From Rheinheimera sp. 4Y26 (GTDB lineage Bacteria > Pseudomonadota > Gammaproteobacteria > Enterobacterales > Alteromonadaceae), in NCBI RefSeq assembly GCF_025245835.1, contig NZ_JAOBWS010000003.1, positions 186,001 to 250,000 on the forward strand: a stretch of DNA of 64,000 nucleotides, written 5' to 3'. Positions within the stretch are counted from its first letter, which is position 1. Each line of letters starts with the position of its first letter. Made by a program: the position numbers and the translations under genes. The notes below the pieces were generated by a model. It ran no database searches, was not told where the DNA came from, and saw nothing but the letters and a program-made list of their open reading frames with translations. Positions 17,713 through 25,883 of this stretch are shown piece by piece.

Positions 17713-18780
17713 TTAGCTGTGGTTGCTCACCACGTTGACAAGACTTTGATCTTTCAGGCTGGCCTGACCTGCAGTCACCACCTGGTCGCCTTCGGCAAGG
17801 CCTTCCAGTACTTCAATAGCGGCATCAGATTCATAACCGGTTTTCACCACTTTACGGCTGACTTTGCCATCTTTGACCACAAAAACTGAGCTGGCGTTAT
17901 CCATTGCCAATACCGCACGTTTTGGCACCAGTAAGGCGGCATCTTTTGAATCATACTGCAGTTCAACCTGGGCAAACATACCGGCTTTTAAGCTTAAGTC
18001 ACTGTTATCAATACCAATGGTCACGCGTGCTGTGCCTGAGGTTGCATCCACCACCGGGGAGATCCGTACAATTTTGGCCTGTTGTTGTGGCATACCGGCA
18101 AAGTTCAGGTAAGCAGTTTGTCCAACTTTGGCACGTTGCAGCTGATGTTCCGGCAGATTGATCACCGCTTCCAGCCGTTGTTGTGATACCACATGAAACA
18201 GAGCTTTTGACGAATATTCAGTGATCAGCTGACCCACTTTGACATAACGACGGGCAATCACCCCTGAGATAGGAGCGCGGATTTCGGTGTCCCGAAGTGA
18301 CAGCTCCTGCATATCCACCGCTGCCGTCATCGATTCCAACTGCCATTTTAATTTGTCATACACATCGGCACTGACCAGTTTACGCTCGTACATTTTTTCA
18401 ATACGCTGCATTTCACTGCGCAGCTGGCCAAGCTCGGCTTTGCCTTTGGCCAGCTGAATACGCTGACGCTCGGTATCTAAAGTGGCCAGCACCTGCCCTG
18501 CTTCCACATGATCACCTTCTTCCACCAGCACAGACTGCACCAGACCAGTGGCTTTACTGTTTACTTCAGCATCGGCTTTGGCTTCTAACGTTGAGGTGGT
18601 GCGGTAAGTGCTGCTGATAGCACCACGGCTAACAGCGGCGGTTTCAACAGGGATACTGACTGCAATGTCTTTTTTCTCGGTATCCGGGCTACCGCTGGCC
18701 GATTCACAGCCGCTCAGTAACAAAGTTGCGGCAATTAATGAGGCGGTAATAGCGGTGGCTAACTTGGATGGCATGTGCAT
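17713..18780 (-). CDS. RND efflux periplasmic adaptor (membrane fusion protein), lipoprotein
   Basis: 355 residues from ATG 18780, preceded by AAGGAA six bases upstream. The signal peptide ends in a lipobox (LLLSGC), so the mature protein is a lipid-anchored adaptor. The order barrel-lipoyl-hairpin-lipoyl-barrel is visible: SVLVEEGDHVEAGQVLATLD (lipoyl), a helical hairpin (LGQLRSEMQRIEKMYERKLV), APISGVIARRYVKVGQLI (second lipoyl half) and a C-terminal barrel (VLEGLAEGDQVVTAGQ). It links the two downstream RND pumps to an outer membrane channel. It is the first gene of the operon, divergent from fadL. Confidence 0.93.
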   Translation of the reverse strand: MHMPSKLATAITASLIAATLLLSGCESASGSPDTEKKDIAVSIPVETAAVSRGAISSTYRTTSTLEAKADAEVNSKATGLVQSVLVEEGDHVEAGQVLATLDTERQRIQLAKGKAELGQLRSEMQRIEKMYERKLVSADVYDKLKWQLESMTAAVDMQELSLRDTEIRAPISGVIARRYVKVGQLITEYSSKALFHVVSQQRLEAVINLPEHQLQRAKVGQTAYLNFAGMPQQQAKIVRISPVVDATSGTARVTIGIDNSDLSLKAGMFAQVELQYDSKDAALLVPKRAVLAMDNASSVFVVKDGKVSRKVVKTGYESDAAIEVLEGLAEGDQVVTAGQASLKDQSLVNVVSNHS

Positions 18781-19131
18781 GATAAATTCCTTGGCTGATT
18801 TGCAGTTTAATACTTCACTGTTGAGCACATAGCAGCTGTCGTGCCAGTCTCGCATATGCATAAATAATACATATAAATCATTAAGATATAGCGCTTTTGT
18901 TGTTTTAGAGTGCAACAAGATGTTTCACGCTGTTGGCGAATTTCACTATCTATTAGTGATTTAGCTCAACGCTTGTTGCGACTAAACACAATAAAGCAAC
19001 GATTTAGAGCCTGTACTCTAGACCGGTCTCACTTTATACTGCCGCCCCGAAAAGGTCAGACCAGAACCGGCAACAGCCGTTTTGCTGACGAATAACTACA
19101 ACAAACTTTATCTTCAACAAAAGGGGCACTC
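18781..19131. other. Divergent promoter region between RND operon and fadL
   Basis: About 350 bp. The adaptor-proximal half is AT-rich and probably carries the RND operon promoter. The fadL-proximal half has a TATACT -10-like element (19034-19039) flanked by two GGTC/GACC palindromes described separately. No ORF is supported. Confidence 0.5.
19020..19062 (+). promoter_or_regulatory. Candidate FadR-like operators at the fadL promoter
   Basis: Two palindromes with the same half-sites flank a TATACT -10-like box: AGACCGGTCT (19020-19029) and GGTCAGACC (19054-19062). The second has the GGTC-N-GACC core of the E. coli FadR operator. FadR-type control of fadL by acyl-CoA is known in enterobacteria. 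The assignment here rests on motif shape only. Confidence 0.5.
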
Positions 19132-20604
19132 ATGTTTAAACCATCGTCTTTAGCTGTGGCGATCATGACGCTGTGTGGCGCCAGTCTGGTCCATGCCGAA
19201 GGTTACAAACTCTATGAACAATCTGTCAGCGCCATGGGCAACGCTTATGCCGGCCGCGGTGCTGAAATTACCGACGCCAGCCTGGTTTATTCCAACCCTG
19301 CGGCCTTAGGCCAGCTGTCGGGTACTTCATTGTCCACAGGTTTAAATCTGATTGCTGCCAACACAGATTACAAAAACGCCAAAGCCCAAAGTGCCGGCGG
19401 TTTATCTGTACTTGGTCGCAGCGAAGGTGAAAATAGTTTATTAGAAGCTGTGCCTTTTGCATTTTATGCCGACAAACTGGACGAAAAATTCAGTTATGGC
19501 GTTGGTTTTTACGTGCCATTTGGGTTATCCAGCGACTATGACAATGACTGGGTCGGCCGATATTTTGCCGACGAAACCGCCATTCAGGTGCTGGCGCTGC
19601 AGGGTTCACTGGCTTATCAGCTGAATGCTGACTGGTCTTTGGGTTTGGGCCTGAGTGTAAATCACATCGAAGGCACTTTATCAAAATACAAAGATCACAA
19701 TGGCTTATGCGAAACCGGCCGTCGTATTAATGACTTGTACCGCGCCGATGTGTACAACAGCGCATATTGTGACAGCTTCTATGAAGTAAGCGGTGATGAT
19801 ATTGCACCGGGTTACAGCCTGGGTTTACACGGGAACATCACTGACAACCTGTCGTTAGCGCTGGTGTATCACTCAGAGCTGCGTTTTCGCTTAACCGGCG
19901 ATTCAGTGATCACCAACACCCCAATCACGGGCGCCAACGTGGCTGGCTCGCCGAATTTTATTGTGGTGGCCCCTCAGCTGCCGGCTATTGATAAAAGAAC
20001 CGGCAAACTTGCTGCCAGCTCACAGCTGATTGAACACAGTCAGGTGCCACTGACTACACCGGCCAACCTGACTTTAAGCCTTAATCATCAGTTCAGCCAG
20101 CTTTGGTCCTGGCAAGCAAGCGTCAGCTGGACTGGCTGGAGCGCTTTTGAACATATTGAAATTACCAGCATTGATGCCAAACCTTCGTTGTCGTTATCGA
20201 CCCAGCAAAGCAGCAACCTGGCCAAACCAGGTTACATTGGTTACATCCCGGAATACTGGCATGACAGTCTGTCAGCCGCTGTTGGCCTGAGCTATCAGTA
20301 CCAGGCCAATCTGAAACTGAAAACCGGTGTGGCTTATGATGAAAACCCAATCAGCAGCAGCCATAAAACGGCCCGGGTGCCAACTGCGGACCGTACCTGG
20401 CTGACTGTGGGAGCCAACTGGCAGTTTGCCCGCAACTGGAACCTTGATTTGGCATACGGTTATATGTGGATGGGCGCGCTCAGCATTAACGAACATGAAT
20501 TTAATGCTTATGACGTACAGCTGTATAAGTCCGGTTTGCAGGTTGATTATAAAAACCATGCGCAGGTGCTCGGCGCTCAGCTGAACTATCTGTTCTGCAT
20601 CTGA
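19132..20604 (+). CDS. fadL: Long-chain fatty acid outer membrane transporter FadL
   Basis: 490 residues with a signal peptide cleaved near LVHA|EGYKLYEQS. The mature N-terminus (AMGNAYAGRGAEITDASLVY, then NPAAL) is the FadL hatch-domain signature with its NPA motif. The rest is a 14-stranded barrel with alternating aromatic residues, ending in a terminal LNYLFCI. It imports long-chain fatty acids across the outer membrane. Two Cys in an extracellular-loop-like region (NGLCETGRR, YNSAYCDSFYE) may form a disulfide. The ribosome-binding site AAGGGG is well placed. It is a single gene between a promoter with FadR-like palindromes and a strong terminator. Confidence 0.95.
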   Translation: MFKPSSLAVAIMTLCGASLVHAEGYKLYEQSVSAMGNAYAGRGAEITDASLVYSNPAALGQLSGTSLSTGLNLIAANTDYKNAKAQSAGGLSVLGRSEGENSLLEAVPFAFYADKLDEKFSYGVGFYVPFGLSSDYDNDWVGRYFADETAIQVLALQGSLAYQLNADWSLGLGLSVNHIEGTLSKYKDHNGLCETGRRINDLYRADVYNSAYCDSFYEVSGDDIAPGYSLGLHGNITDNLSLALVYHSELRFRLTGDSVITNTPITGANVAGSPNFIVVAPQLPAIDKRTGKLAASSQLIEHSQVPLTTPANLTLSLNHQFSQLWSWQASVSWTGWSAFEHIEITSIDAKPSLSLSTQQSSNLAKPGYIGYIPEYWHDSLSAAVGLSYQYQANLKLKTGVAYDENPISSSHKTARVPTADRTWLTVGANWQFARNWNLDLAYGYMWMGALSINEHEFNAYDVQLYKSGLQVDYKNHAQVLGAQLNYLFCI

Positions 20605-20653
20605 CGTTGTTAAAACTGGGTCATAGTTTTTCCGCTGTTGTCCGACAACCCGT

Positions 20654-20685
20654 AAAAAACCACCTCCATAGGAGGTGGTTTTTTG
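20654..20685. terminator. Bidirectional terminator between fadL and the DUF4097 operon
   Basis: Perfect inverted repeat CCACCTCC-ATA-GGAGGTGG flanked by an A6 run and a T6 run. It can end both the fadL transcript and the convergent minus-strand operon. Confidence 0.93.
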
Positions 20686-20706
20686 TTGTGAAAAGCCAGG
20701 CTGTGG

Positions 20707-21678
20707 TTAGTTTTTCTCAACCGTCATTTCACCGCTGACAGTACTCATGTCAATACTGCCTTCACCCTGGCCTGTGCTGAATTCCAGGCTGCGACGCGGT
20801 CCATATTTGGCTTTATCGGCTTTTTGATCGGTGATTTTGTTGTTGATATCACCACCTGCGCTTGCCACCATTTTAAAACGGGCGCTTATATCGGCGTCCA
20901 GTTTCAGCGTGGCTGCCCCACTGACACTGCTGGTGCTGATGCGCGGGGTTTTGCTGTTTTTGACCGATGCTTTAATTTCACCGTTGACCGAGCTGAACTC
21001 AAGCCGCTCAGTGCCGGACAGTTCAAGTTCAGCTTCACCGTTCACCACCGACACTTCAATTTCTTTGGCGCTGCTTTTTAAACTGATTTCACCATTGACC
21101 GACTCAGCGCTTAAACGACCACTGGAGCCTTCGTCGTCAATTTCACCATTGACGGTATTGAGCCGGATGCGGCCGCTGTTGCCGATACTGTCAATTTCAC
21201 CGTTTACCGTTTCCAGCTGTACTTCATTACTGAGTTGTTTTGCCGTAATAGCACCGTTGACAGTGGTTATTTTGCTACTGCCCGCCACGCCGCTGACATT
21301 CACTGAAGCATTGACACCGCTGAATTCCAGCGCAGCGCCTTCTGGGACTTCAATCACGAGCTGCGAACCTTGTTTATCACCATTATCTCCCCAGCCGAAG
21401 TTAGAGCGTGGCATTTTCACAACAAAACGGGTAATACCGTCTTTAGAGGTAAAATCAAAACCTTCGGCTTTTTCATCCAGCGTGCCTTTTACACTGAATA
21501 CCGGGCTTTTTACCGCTTTGATCTCAACCTGACCGCGCATATTTTCGATATAAATTTTTTCGTTGGCACTGACGTTTTTCGTTTCGTTGACCGGCGCTCC
21601 GGCCGCCAGCGCCAGTTGCGGCAGCATCAGCGCAGCCAATAAAGTCAGGGTAAAAGGTGTTGCTATAAATGTTTTCAT
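20707..21678 (-). CDS. Secreted DUF4097-type beta-repeat protein (putative adhesin)
   Basis: 323 residues with a signal peptide (cleavage near LALA|AGAPV). The mature protein is a run of short beta repeats, each with a V-N/S-G-E/A-x turn: TVNGAI, TVNGEIDSIG, TVNGEIDDEG, SVNGEISLK, VVNGEAELE, SVNGEIKAS, SVSGAATLK and TVSGEMTVE. This is the DUF4097 right-handed beta-helix-like architecture. It is the last gene of the sigma/anti-sigma operon, overlapping the anti-sigma gene by 4 nt (ATGA), so it is a likely output of that sigma factor. Envelope location is expected. The ligand or mechanical role is unknown. Confidence 0.85.
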   Translation of the reverse strand: MKTFIATPFTLTLLAALMLPQLALAAGAPVNETKNVSANEKIYIENMRGQVEIKAVKSPVFSVKGTLDEKAEGFDFTSKDGITRFVVKMPRSNFGWGDNGDKQGSQLVIEVPEGAALEFSGVNASVNVSGVAGSSKITTVNGAITAKQLSNEVQLETVNGEIDSIGNSGRIRLNTVNGEIDDEGSSGRLSAESVNGEISLKSSAKEIEVSVVNGEAELELSGTERLEFSSVNGEIKASVKNSKTPRISTSSVSGAATLKLDADISARFKMVASAGGDINNKITDQKADKAKYGPRRSLEFSTGQGEGSIDMSTVSGEMTVEKN

Positions 21679-22280
21679 GATGTCACTCCAGAATATGTCA
21701 GACCAGTACTGACCAATTTTTGTAAATAGTGGATTTGTTGCTGTTGCAGCTTATTCAGCTGCTGTAATAACACCGGCTCATCCGGCTGATAACTTAATGC
21801 CAGTAACACCTGCTGCCTGGCCTGTTGCCAAATCGCCAGCTGCTGCTGCCAATCGGGATAAAACTCCGGCACTGCATTGATTTGTGCCAGCATGGCCGCC
21901 CTTTGAGTTTCAAAGTCGCTGGTAAGCTGCCACTGTACCTTTGTGATCTGAACTGCAGTGTCTGTACTTTCGCTGCCAGCAAGCACAACAACCGGCTGTG
22001 CTGTGTTTTGTTGAGCCAGCTGCGTACCGTCCGGCCCTTGTGGCCAGATCAACACCGACAGCAACACCGCTGCAGCCGTGGCGCCTGACCACCAGAACCA
22101 GCCGGTACTCTTGTCCTGCACTGTTTGCGCGACTGGCCGCTTCGGCTGTGGCTCTTGCTGCTGCGGTAATTGCGCTGTGGTGGCAATCCTTGCCGCCAGC
22201 TCTGGCCATAAATCACGTTGTGGTTCAATGTCTTTGGCCAGTGCATCAATCTGTGCCTGTAATTCCTGCTCAGTTTTCAT
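21675..22280 (-). CDS. Probable anti-sigma factor, single-pass membrane protein
   Basis: 201 residues. A cytoplasmic N-terminal helix region (KDIEPQRDLWPELAARI) has the D-L-W pattern common in anti-sigma proteins partnering ECF sigma factors, but no Cys/His zinc motif. One membrane segment lies at about residues 62-80 (TAAAVLLSVLIW). The periplasmic C-terminal half is a Gln-rich helical region (QQLAIWQQARQQVLL). It overlaps the sigma gene by 11 nt and the DUF4097 gene by 4 nt, so all three are co-translated. Role assigned from position and topology. Confidence 0.75.
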   Translation of the reverse strand: MKTEQELQAQIDALAKDIEPQRDLWPELAARIATTAQLPQQQEPQPKRPVAQTVQDKSTGWFWWSGATAAAVLLSVLIWPQGPDGTQLAQQNTAQPVVVLAGSESTDTAVQITKVQWQLTSDFETQRAAMLAQINAVPEFYPDWQQQLAIWQQARQQVLLALSYQPDEPVLLQQLNKLQQQQIHYLQKLVSTGLTYSGVTS

Positions 22281-22782
22281 CTAACCAACCTCTGAGTAAC
22301 TGACGCGCCCTGTGATACTGCGCTTTACTGCTGCCCTCTGCGATATCCAGCAACCGGGCAATTTCCTGATGCTGATAACCTTCCAGCGCAAACAGCACAA
22401 ATACAGCTCTGGCCTGATGGGGCAAACGTAAAATGGCCTGTTCCAGTGCACTGTTTTCCGGTAACAATTCAACGGCCTGCTCCGGTACTTCTTCATCAGT
22501 ACTTAAACGTAATATTTTGTTTTTACGCCATAAATCAACAGCGGTGCGACTGGCAATGGTATGTAGCCAAGTGGCAAATGAGCTGTCACCACGAAAAGCC
22601 GGTAATTGCTGCCAAATGCGGACAAAAGCTTCCTGGCAGCCATCTTCCGCCTGCGCCCTGTCCGCGAGCAATCGAAGGCAAATTGCATAAACCTTACCTT
22701 TAAATTGCTGATACAACATAAAAAAAGCCTGCTGATCGCCATTTTTGGCTTGTTGTATCCAGCTGTCCAGCTGTTGCTGCAT
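22270..22782 (-). CDS. ECF-type RNA polymerase sigma factor
   Basis: 170 residues from ATG 22782. The upstream open frame is AT-rich and lacks sigma features. Region 2 is visible as LYQQFKGKVYAICLRLL, then DGCQEAFVRIWQQL and SSFATWLHTIASRTAVDLWR. Region 4 is LPHQARAVFVLFALEGYQHQ with the helix-turn-helix EIARLLDIAEGSSKAQYHRA. It is the first gene of a sigma, anti-sigma and DUF4097 operon, which suggests autoregulated control of an envelope beta-repeat protein. The ECF subgroup cannot be told here. Confidence 0.92.
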   Translation of the reverse strand: MQQQLDSWIQQAKNGDQQAFFMLYQQFKGKVYAICLRLLADRAQAEDGCQEAFVRIWQQLPAFRGDSSFATWLHTIASRTAVDLWRKNKILRLSTDEEVPEQAVELLPENSALEQAILRLPHQARAVFVLFALEGYQHQEIARLLDIAEGSSKAQYHRARQLLRGWLDEN

Positions 22783-23205
22783 TATGGTAAAAATTCCGGA
22801 TTTATTGTGTTGATGCAAGATTAGTCGCAACCGCCGTTGCCGGGGTTTAAAAGAAAAATAAAAAAAAGATAAAATAATTAAATCTGGATGAAAAACAAAT
22901 AGATAAATTATAAACCCTGACCACAGCACTATTGCTGTAGAGCTCACAAGCCGCAGCGGAGTCTGTACGATGCGCCCCGGAAACCATCAGCGACACGACG
23001 ACTCAGGCGCAACAACTTCAGCATCAGATCAGTCTTTTGTATAAAAAAAACCGGCTTATGATAAAGCCGGTTTTCAAAACACACGCAGGAATGTGCAGAT
23101 GAAATTCCTTATTCATCCGCCGCTTTATATTGCCGCTTTGCCATGACAGCAAAAAGACAACCGGATGACAAAACAATGATGCTTCAGCCGTATTTAAGCC
23201 TGAAG
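22783..23205. other. Intergenic region between the sigma gene and thyA
   Basis: About 420 bp. It holds the thyA terminator (23049-23074) and a markedly AT-rich block at about 22845-22915 upstream of the sigma gene, which probably contains its promoter. No ORF or RNA gene is evident. Confidence 0.4.
23045..23078 (-). terminator. Terminator of thyA
   Basis: Stem AACCGGCTT/AAGCCGG-type inverted repeat with a run of eight T on the minus strand, downstream of the thyA stop. Confidence 0.85.
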
Positions 23206-24039
23206 TCAGATTGCGACCGGCGCCTTAATATGTGGATGCGCCTGATAATTCTGCAATTCAAAATCTTCAATGCTAAAAGCAAAAATATCTTTTACCGCAG
23301 GGTTTATTTTCATCGTTGGTAACGGATGAGGCTCGCGGCTTAACTGCAGTTTTACCTGCTCCAGATGGTTGGAATACAAATGCGCATCACCAAAGGTATG
23401 AATAAAATCACCCGGTGTTAAATCACAAACCTGCGCCACCATCATCGTCAGCAGTGCATAACTGGCAATATTAAAAGGTACCCCGAGGAAAATATCGGCA
23501 CTGCGCTGGTACAGCTGGCAAGACAGTTTGCCGTCGTTGACATAAAACTGGAACAACGTATGGCAAGGCGGCAGCGCTTGTTTACCGGCCGCTGCGTTGT
23601 CTTTTGGCGACAAGCGGGTGTCGGGTAACACCGCCGGATTCCAGGCACTGACAATCAACCGGCGCGAATCCGGTGTACGTTTAATGTCGCTGATCAGCTG
23701 ACTGATTTGGTCAATGACTTCACCATTTGGCCCTTGCCAGCTGCGCCACTGTGCACCATACACAGGGCCGAGTTCACCTTCGGCTGTGGCCCATTCATCC
23801 CAAATCGACACGCCGTTGTCTTTGAGATAACCAATATTGGTTTCACCCTTTAAAAACCACAGCAGCTCATGAATAATGGAGCGCAAATGGCATTTTTTGG
23901 TGGTGACGAGCGGAAAACCCTGGCTTAAGTCAAACCGCATCTGATAACCAAACACACTGAGGGTGCCTGTACCGGTACGATCGGTTTTTTGATGGCCGGT
24001 TTCCAGCACATGACGCATTAAATCCAGATACTGTTTCAT
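23206..24039 (-). CDS. thyA: Thymidylate synthase
   Basis: 277 residues from ATG 24039. It converts dUMP and methylene-tetrahydrofolate to dTMP and dihydrofolate in the cytosol. The catalytic Cys is in [13 protein letters not shown], and the dUMP-binding Arg-Ser region is in [20 protein letters not shown]. The folate end [20 protein letters not shown] is intact. A segment just before the catalytic Cys ([13 protein letters not shown]) makes the protein slightly longer than E. coli ThyA (264). Its start overlaps the lgt stop as ATGA, the usual lgt-thyA arrangement. Confidence 0.97.
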   Translation of the reverse strand: MKQYLDLMRHVLETGHQKTDRTGTGTLSVFGYQMRFDLSQGFPLVTTKKCHLRSIIHELLWFLKGETNIGYLKDNGVSIWDEWATAEGELGPVYGAQWRSWQGPNGEVIDQISQLISDIKRTPDSRRLIVSAWNPAVLPDTRLSPKDNAAAGKQALPPCHTLFQFYVNDGKLSCQLYQRSADIFLGVPFNIASYALLTMMVAQVCDLTPGDFIHTFGDAHLYSNHLEQVKLQLSREPHPLPTMKINPAVKDIFAFSIEDFELQNYQAHPHIKAPVAI

Positions 24040-24848
24040 AAAGTTTCTCCCTGGCGACGGCGCTGATAACCCCAGACAATCAGTGCAGTCCCGGCAATAA
24101 TCATCGGCAGGCACAACCACTGCCCCATCGACATACCAAGCGATAACACGCCAAGATGGGCATCAGGTTCACGGAAAAACTCAACAATAAAGCGGAAACA
24201 ACCATAACCCAGCAGGAACAGGCCTCCGACATTACCGGCAGGCGGTTGTTTGCTGCGATACCAAATCAGCATCACAAACAGCACTAAACCTTCCAGTACA
24301 AATTCATAAAGTTGTGACGGGTGCCGTGGTAAAGCTCCGGCATTGGGAAATAACACAGCCCAGGGTACATCTGTAGTGCGGCCCCAGAGCTCTGCATTAA
24401 TAAAGTTACCGATACGACCTGCGCCTAAACCCAGAGGCAGCAAGATCACCACAAAATCACCGAGTTTCAGGTAGTTTTTCTGAGTTTTCCATGCAAAAAA
24501 TGCCATGGCAGTTAACACTCCCAGCACACCACCGTGGAATGACATACCGCCTTCCCAGATACGGAATAAATACAGCGGATCCTGTAAAAACAGCGGGAAC
24601 TGATAAAACAACACATAACCCACCCGGCCGCCAAGCACAACACCAAGGAAACCATAAAACATCAGATCGCTGACCTGATCACGGGTCCAGCCTGAACCCG
24701 GCTTATCAGCAGCTCTGTTGGCTAAAAAATTTGCCAGTAAAAAAGCAATCAGATACATCAGACCATACCAGCGCACGCTGACTGGTCCCAGACTAAAGAT
24801 CACCGGATCAATCTGAGGAAAAACGATATAACTTGCAGACATATACAA
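24036..24848 (-). CDS. lgt: Prolipoprotein diacylglyceryl transferase
   Basis: 270 residues, seven predicted membrane segments. It transfers diacylglycerol from phosphatidylglycerol to the lipobox Cys of prolipoproteins, the first step of lipoprotein maturation. The Lgt signature [20 protein letters not shown] is present, as are the early YGLMYLIAF and the MSFHGGVLG loop. ATG at 24848 or 24842 are both possible. It overlaps thyA by 4 nt and lies 3 nt after the TauE/SafE gene, so the three form an operon. Confidence 0.97.
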   Translation of the reverse strand: MYMSASYIVFPQIDPVIFSLGPVSVRWYGLMYLIAFLLANFLANRAADKPGSGWTRDQVSDLMFYGFLGVVLGGRVGYVLFYQFPLFLQDPLYLFRIWEGGMSFHGGVLGVLTAMAFFAWKTQKNYLKLGDFVVILLPLGLGAGRIGNFINAELWGRTTDVPWAVLFPNAGALPRHPSQLYEFVLEGLVLFVMLIWYRSKQPPAGNVGGLFLLGYGCFRFIVEFFREPDAHLGVLSLGMSMGQWLCLPMIIAGTALIVWGYQRRRQGETL

Positions 24849-24851
24849 CCC

Positions 24852-25646
24852 TTAACTCAAAATCATTTTGGCGCTGACCACCAGCAAAAACAGGCCAAAT
24901 ATCCTTTTTATCCGAAGCACCGGCAGTTTTTGGGTCAGTTTTGCCCCAAGTGGCGCCGCCAGCATCGAGGTAGACACTACAGCAACCACTGCAGGGAAAT
25001 AAACAAAACCGACAAAACCATCGACAAAGCTGTAATAAGACCAGCCGGAGCTGACGTACCCTATCACAGCAAAGATGGCGATCACCAGCCCTGTGACTGC
25101 AGCCAGGCCAATAGCTAGGCGCATATTCACCGAAAAAAAGTTCAGCACAGGCACATACAAAGCCCCTCCACCAATGCCCAGCAAACTGGCAATGCTGGCA
25201 AGCATTGCCGAAATAACCGCAAGCACAGGTTTGGCCGGCAAAGCACGGACGCCACTGGCGGCCTGGCTAAATAGCATGCGAAGGCCAATCAGCGCCACGG
25301 CAACACCAAAAAACAGCTGCAATACACGGCCATTCACCAGATAGGCAAAGGAGCCGACCAGCAAAGCGCCGGCAGCAGCGCCTGTTAATACAGCGGGCGC
25401 CAAGCGCCATGGAATATTATGCAGCAGGTGATGGGCCCTGGTGGAAGAGGTGCAGGTAATCACTATAGTGGCTAGTGAAGTGGCCACAGCGACCAGCATC
25501 ACATGTTCAGCAGGCACAATATGGTAAAGCGGTAATAACAGCGTCAGCAATGGCACTATCACCAGTCCACCACCTATACCGAGTAAACCGGCCAGCAACC
25601 CCGCCAGCGCACCCAAAATCATACAGATCAGAAAAAATGTCAGCAC
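24852..25646 (-). CDS. TauE/SafE-family sulfite/anion permease
   Basis: 264 residues from a GTG at 25646 with AGG seven bases upstream. The longer open frame to 25832 lacks family sequence. Eight or so membrane segments are predicted, and the paired family motif is visible as GLLAGLLGIGGGLVIVPLL in the first half and ASIASLLGIGGGALYVPVL in the second. Members export or import sulfite, sulfoacetate or related anions. The substrate is unknown. Placement between ptsP and lgt is a common arrangement in this bacterial group. Confidence 0.9.
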   Translation of the reverse strand: MLTFFLICMILGALAGLLAGLLGIGGGLVIVPLLTLLLPLYHIVPAEHVMLVAVATSLATIVITCTSSTRAHHLLHNIPWRLAPAVLTGAAAGALLVGSFAYLVNGRVLQLFFGVAVALIGLRMLFSQAASGVRALPAKPVLAVISAMLASIASLLGIGGGALYVPVLNFFSVNMRLAIGLAAVTGLVIAIFAVIGYVSSGWSYYSFVDGFVGFVYFPAVVAVVSTSMLAAPLGAKLTQKLPVLRIKRIFGLFLLVVSAKMILS

Positions 25647-25883
25647 AGTATTACCTAAGGTACAGCTAAGGCCAGCAGCGACAACGATGAAGGCCAGCCC
25701 GGCTCTGTCAGAACAAACTACAGCAGATGGGGCGCATTTTTGCGGTGCGCTATTGTACAGAGCAGACCTGTGGCGAGCCAGTAAATTCAGGTGAGTTGCT
25801 TTAATTGCTGAAGATGGCAGCACAAGCTGCAACGAACAGAGTGCAAAAACAGTGGTTGGTGAAGAGGTGGTTGTTCTAAGCTA

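Noticed and set aside
20831-21532. 233-codon plus-strand frame opposite the DUF4097 gene
   Set aside because: It is the antisense of a repeat-rich coding gene with a clear signal peptide and operon context.
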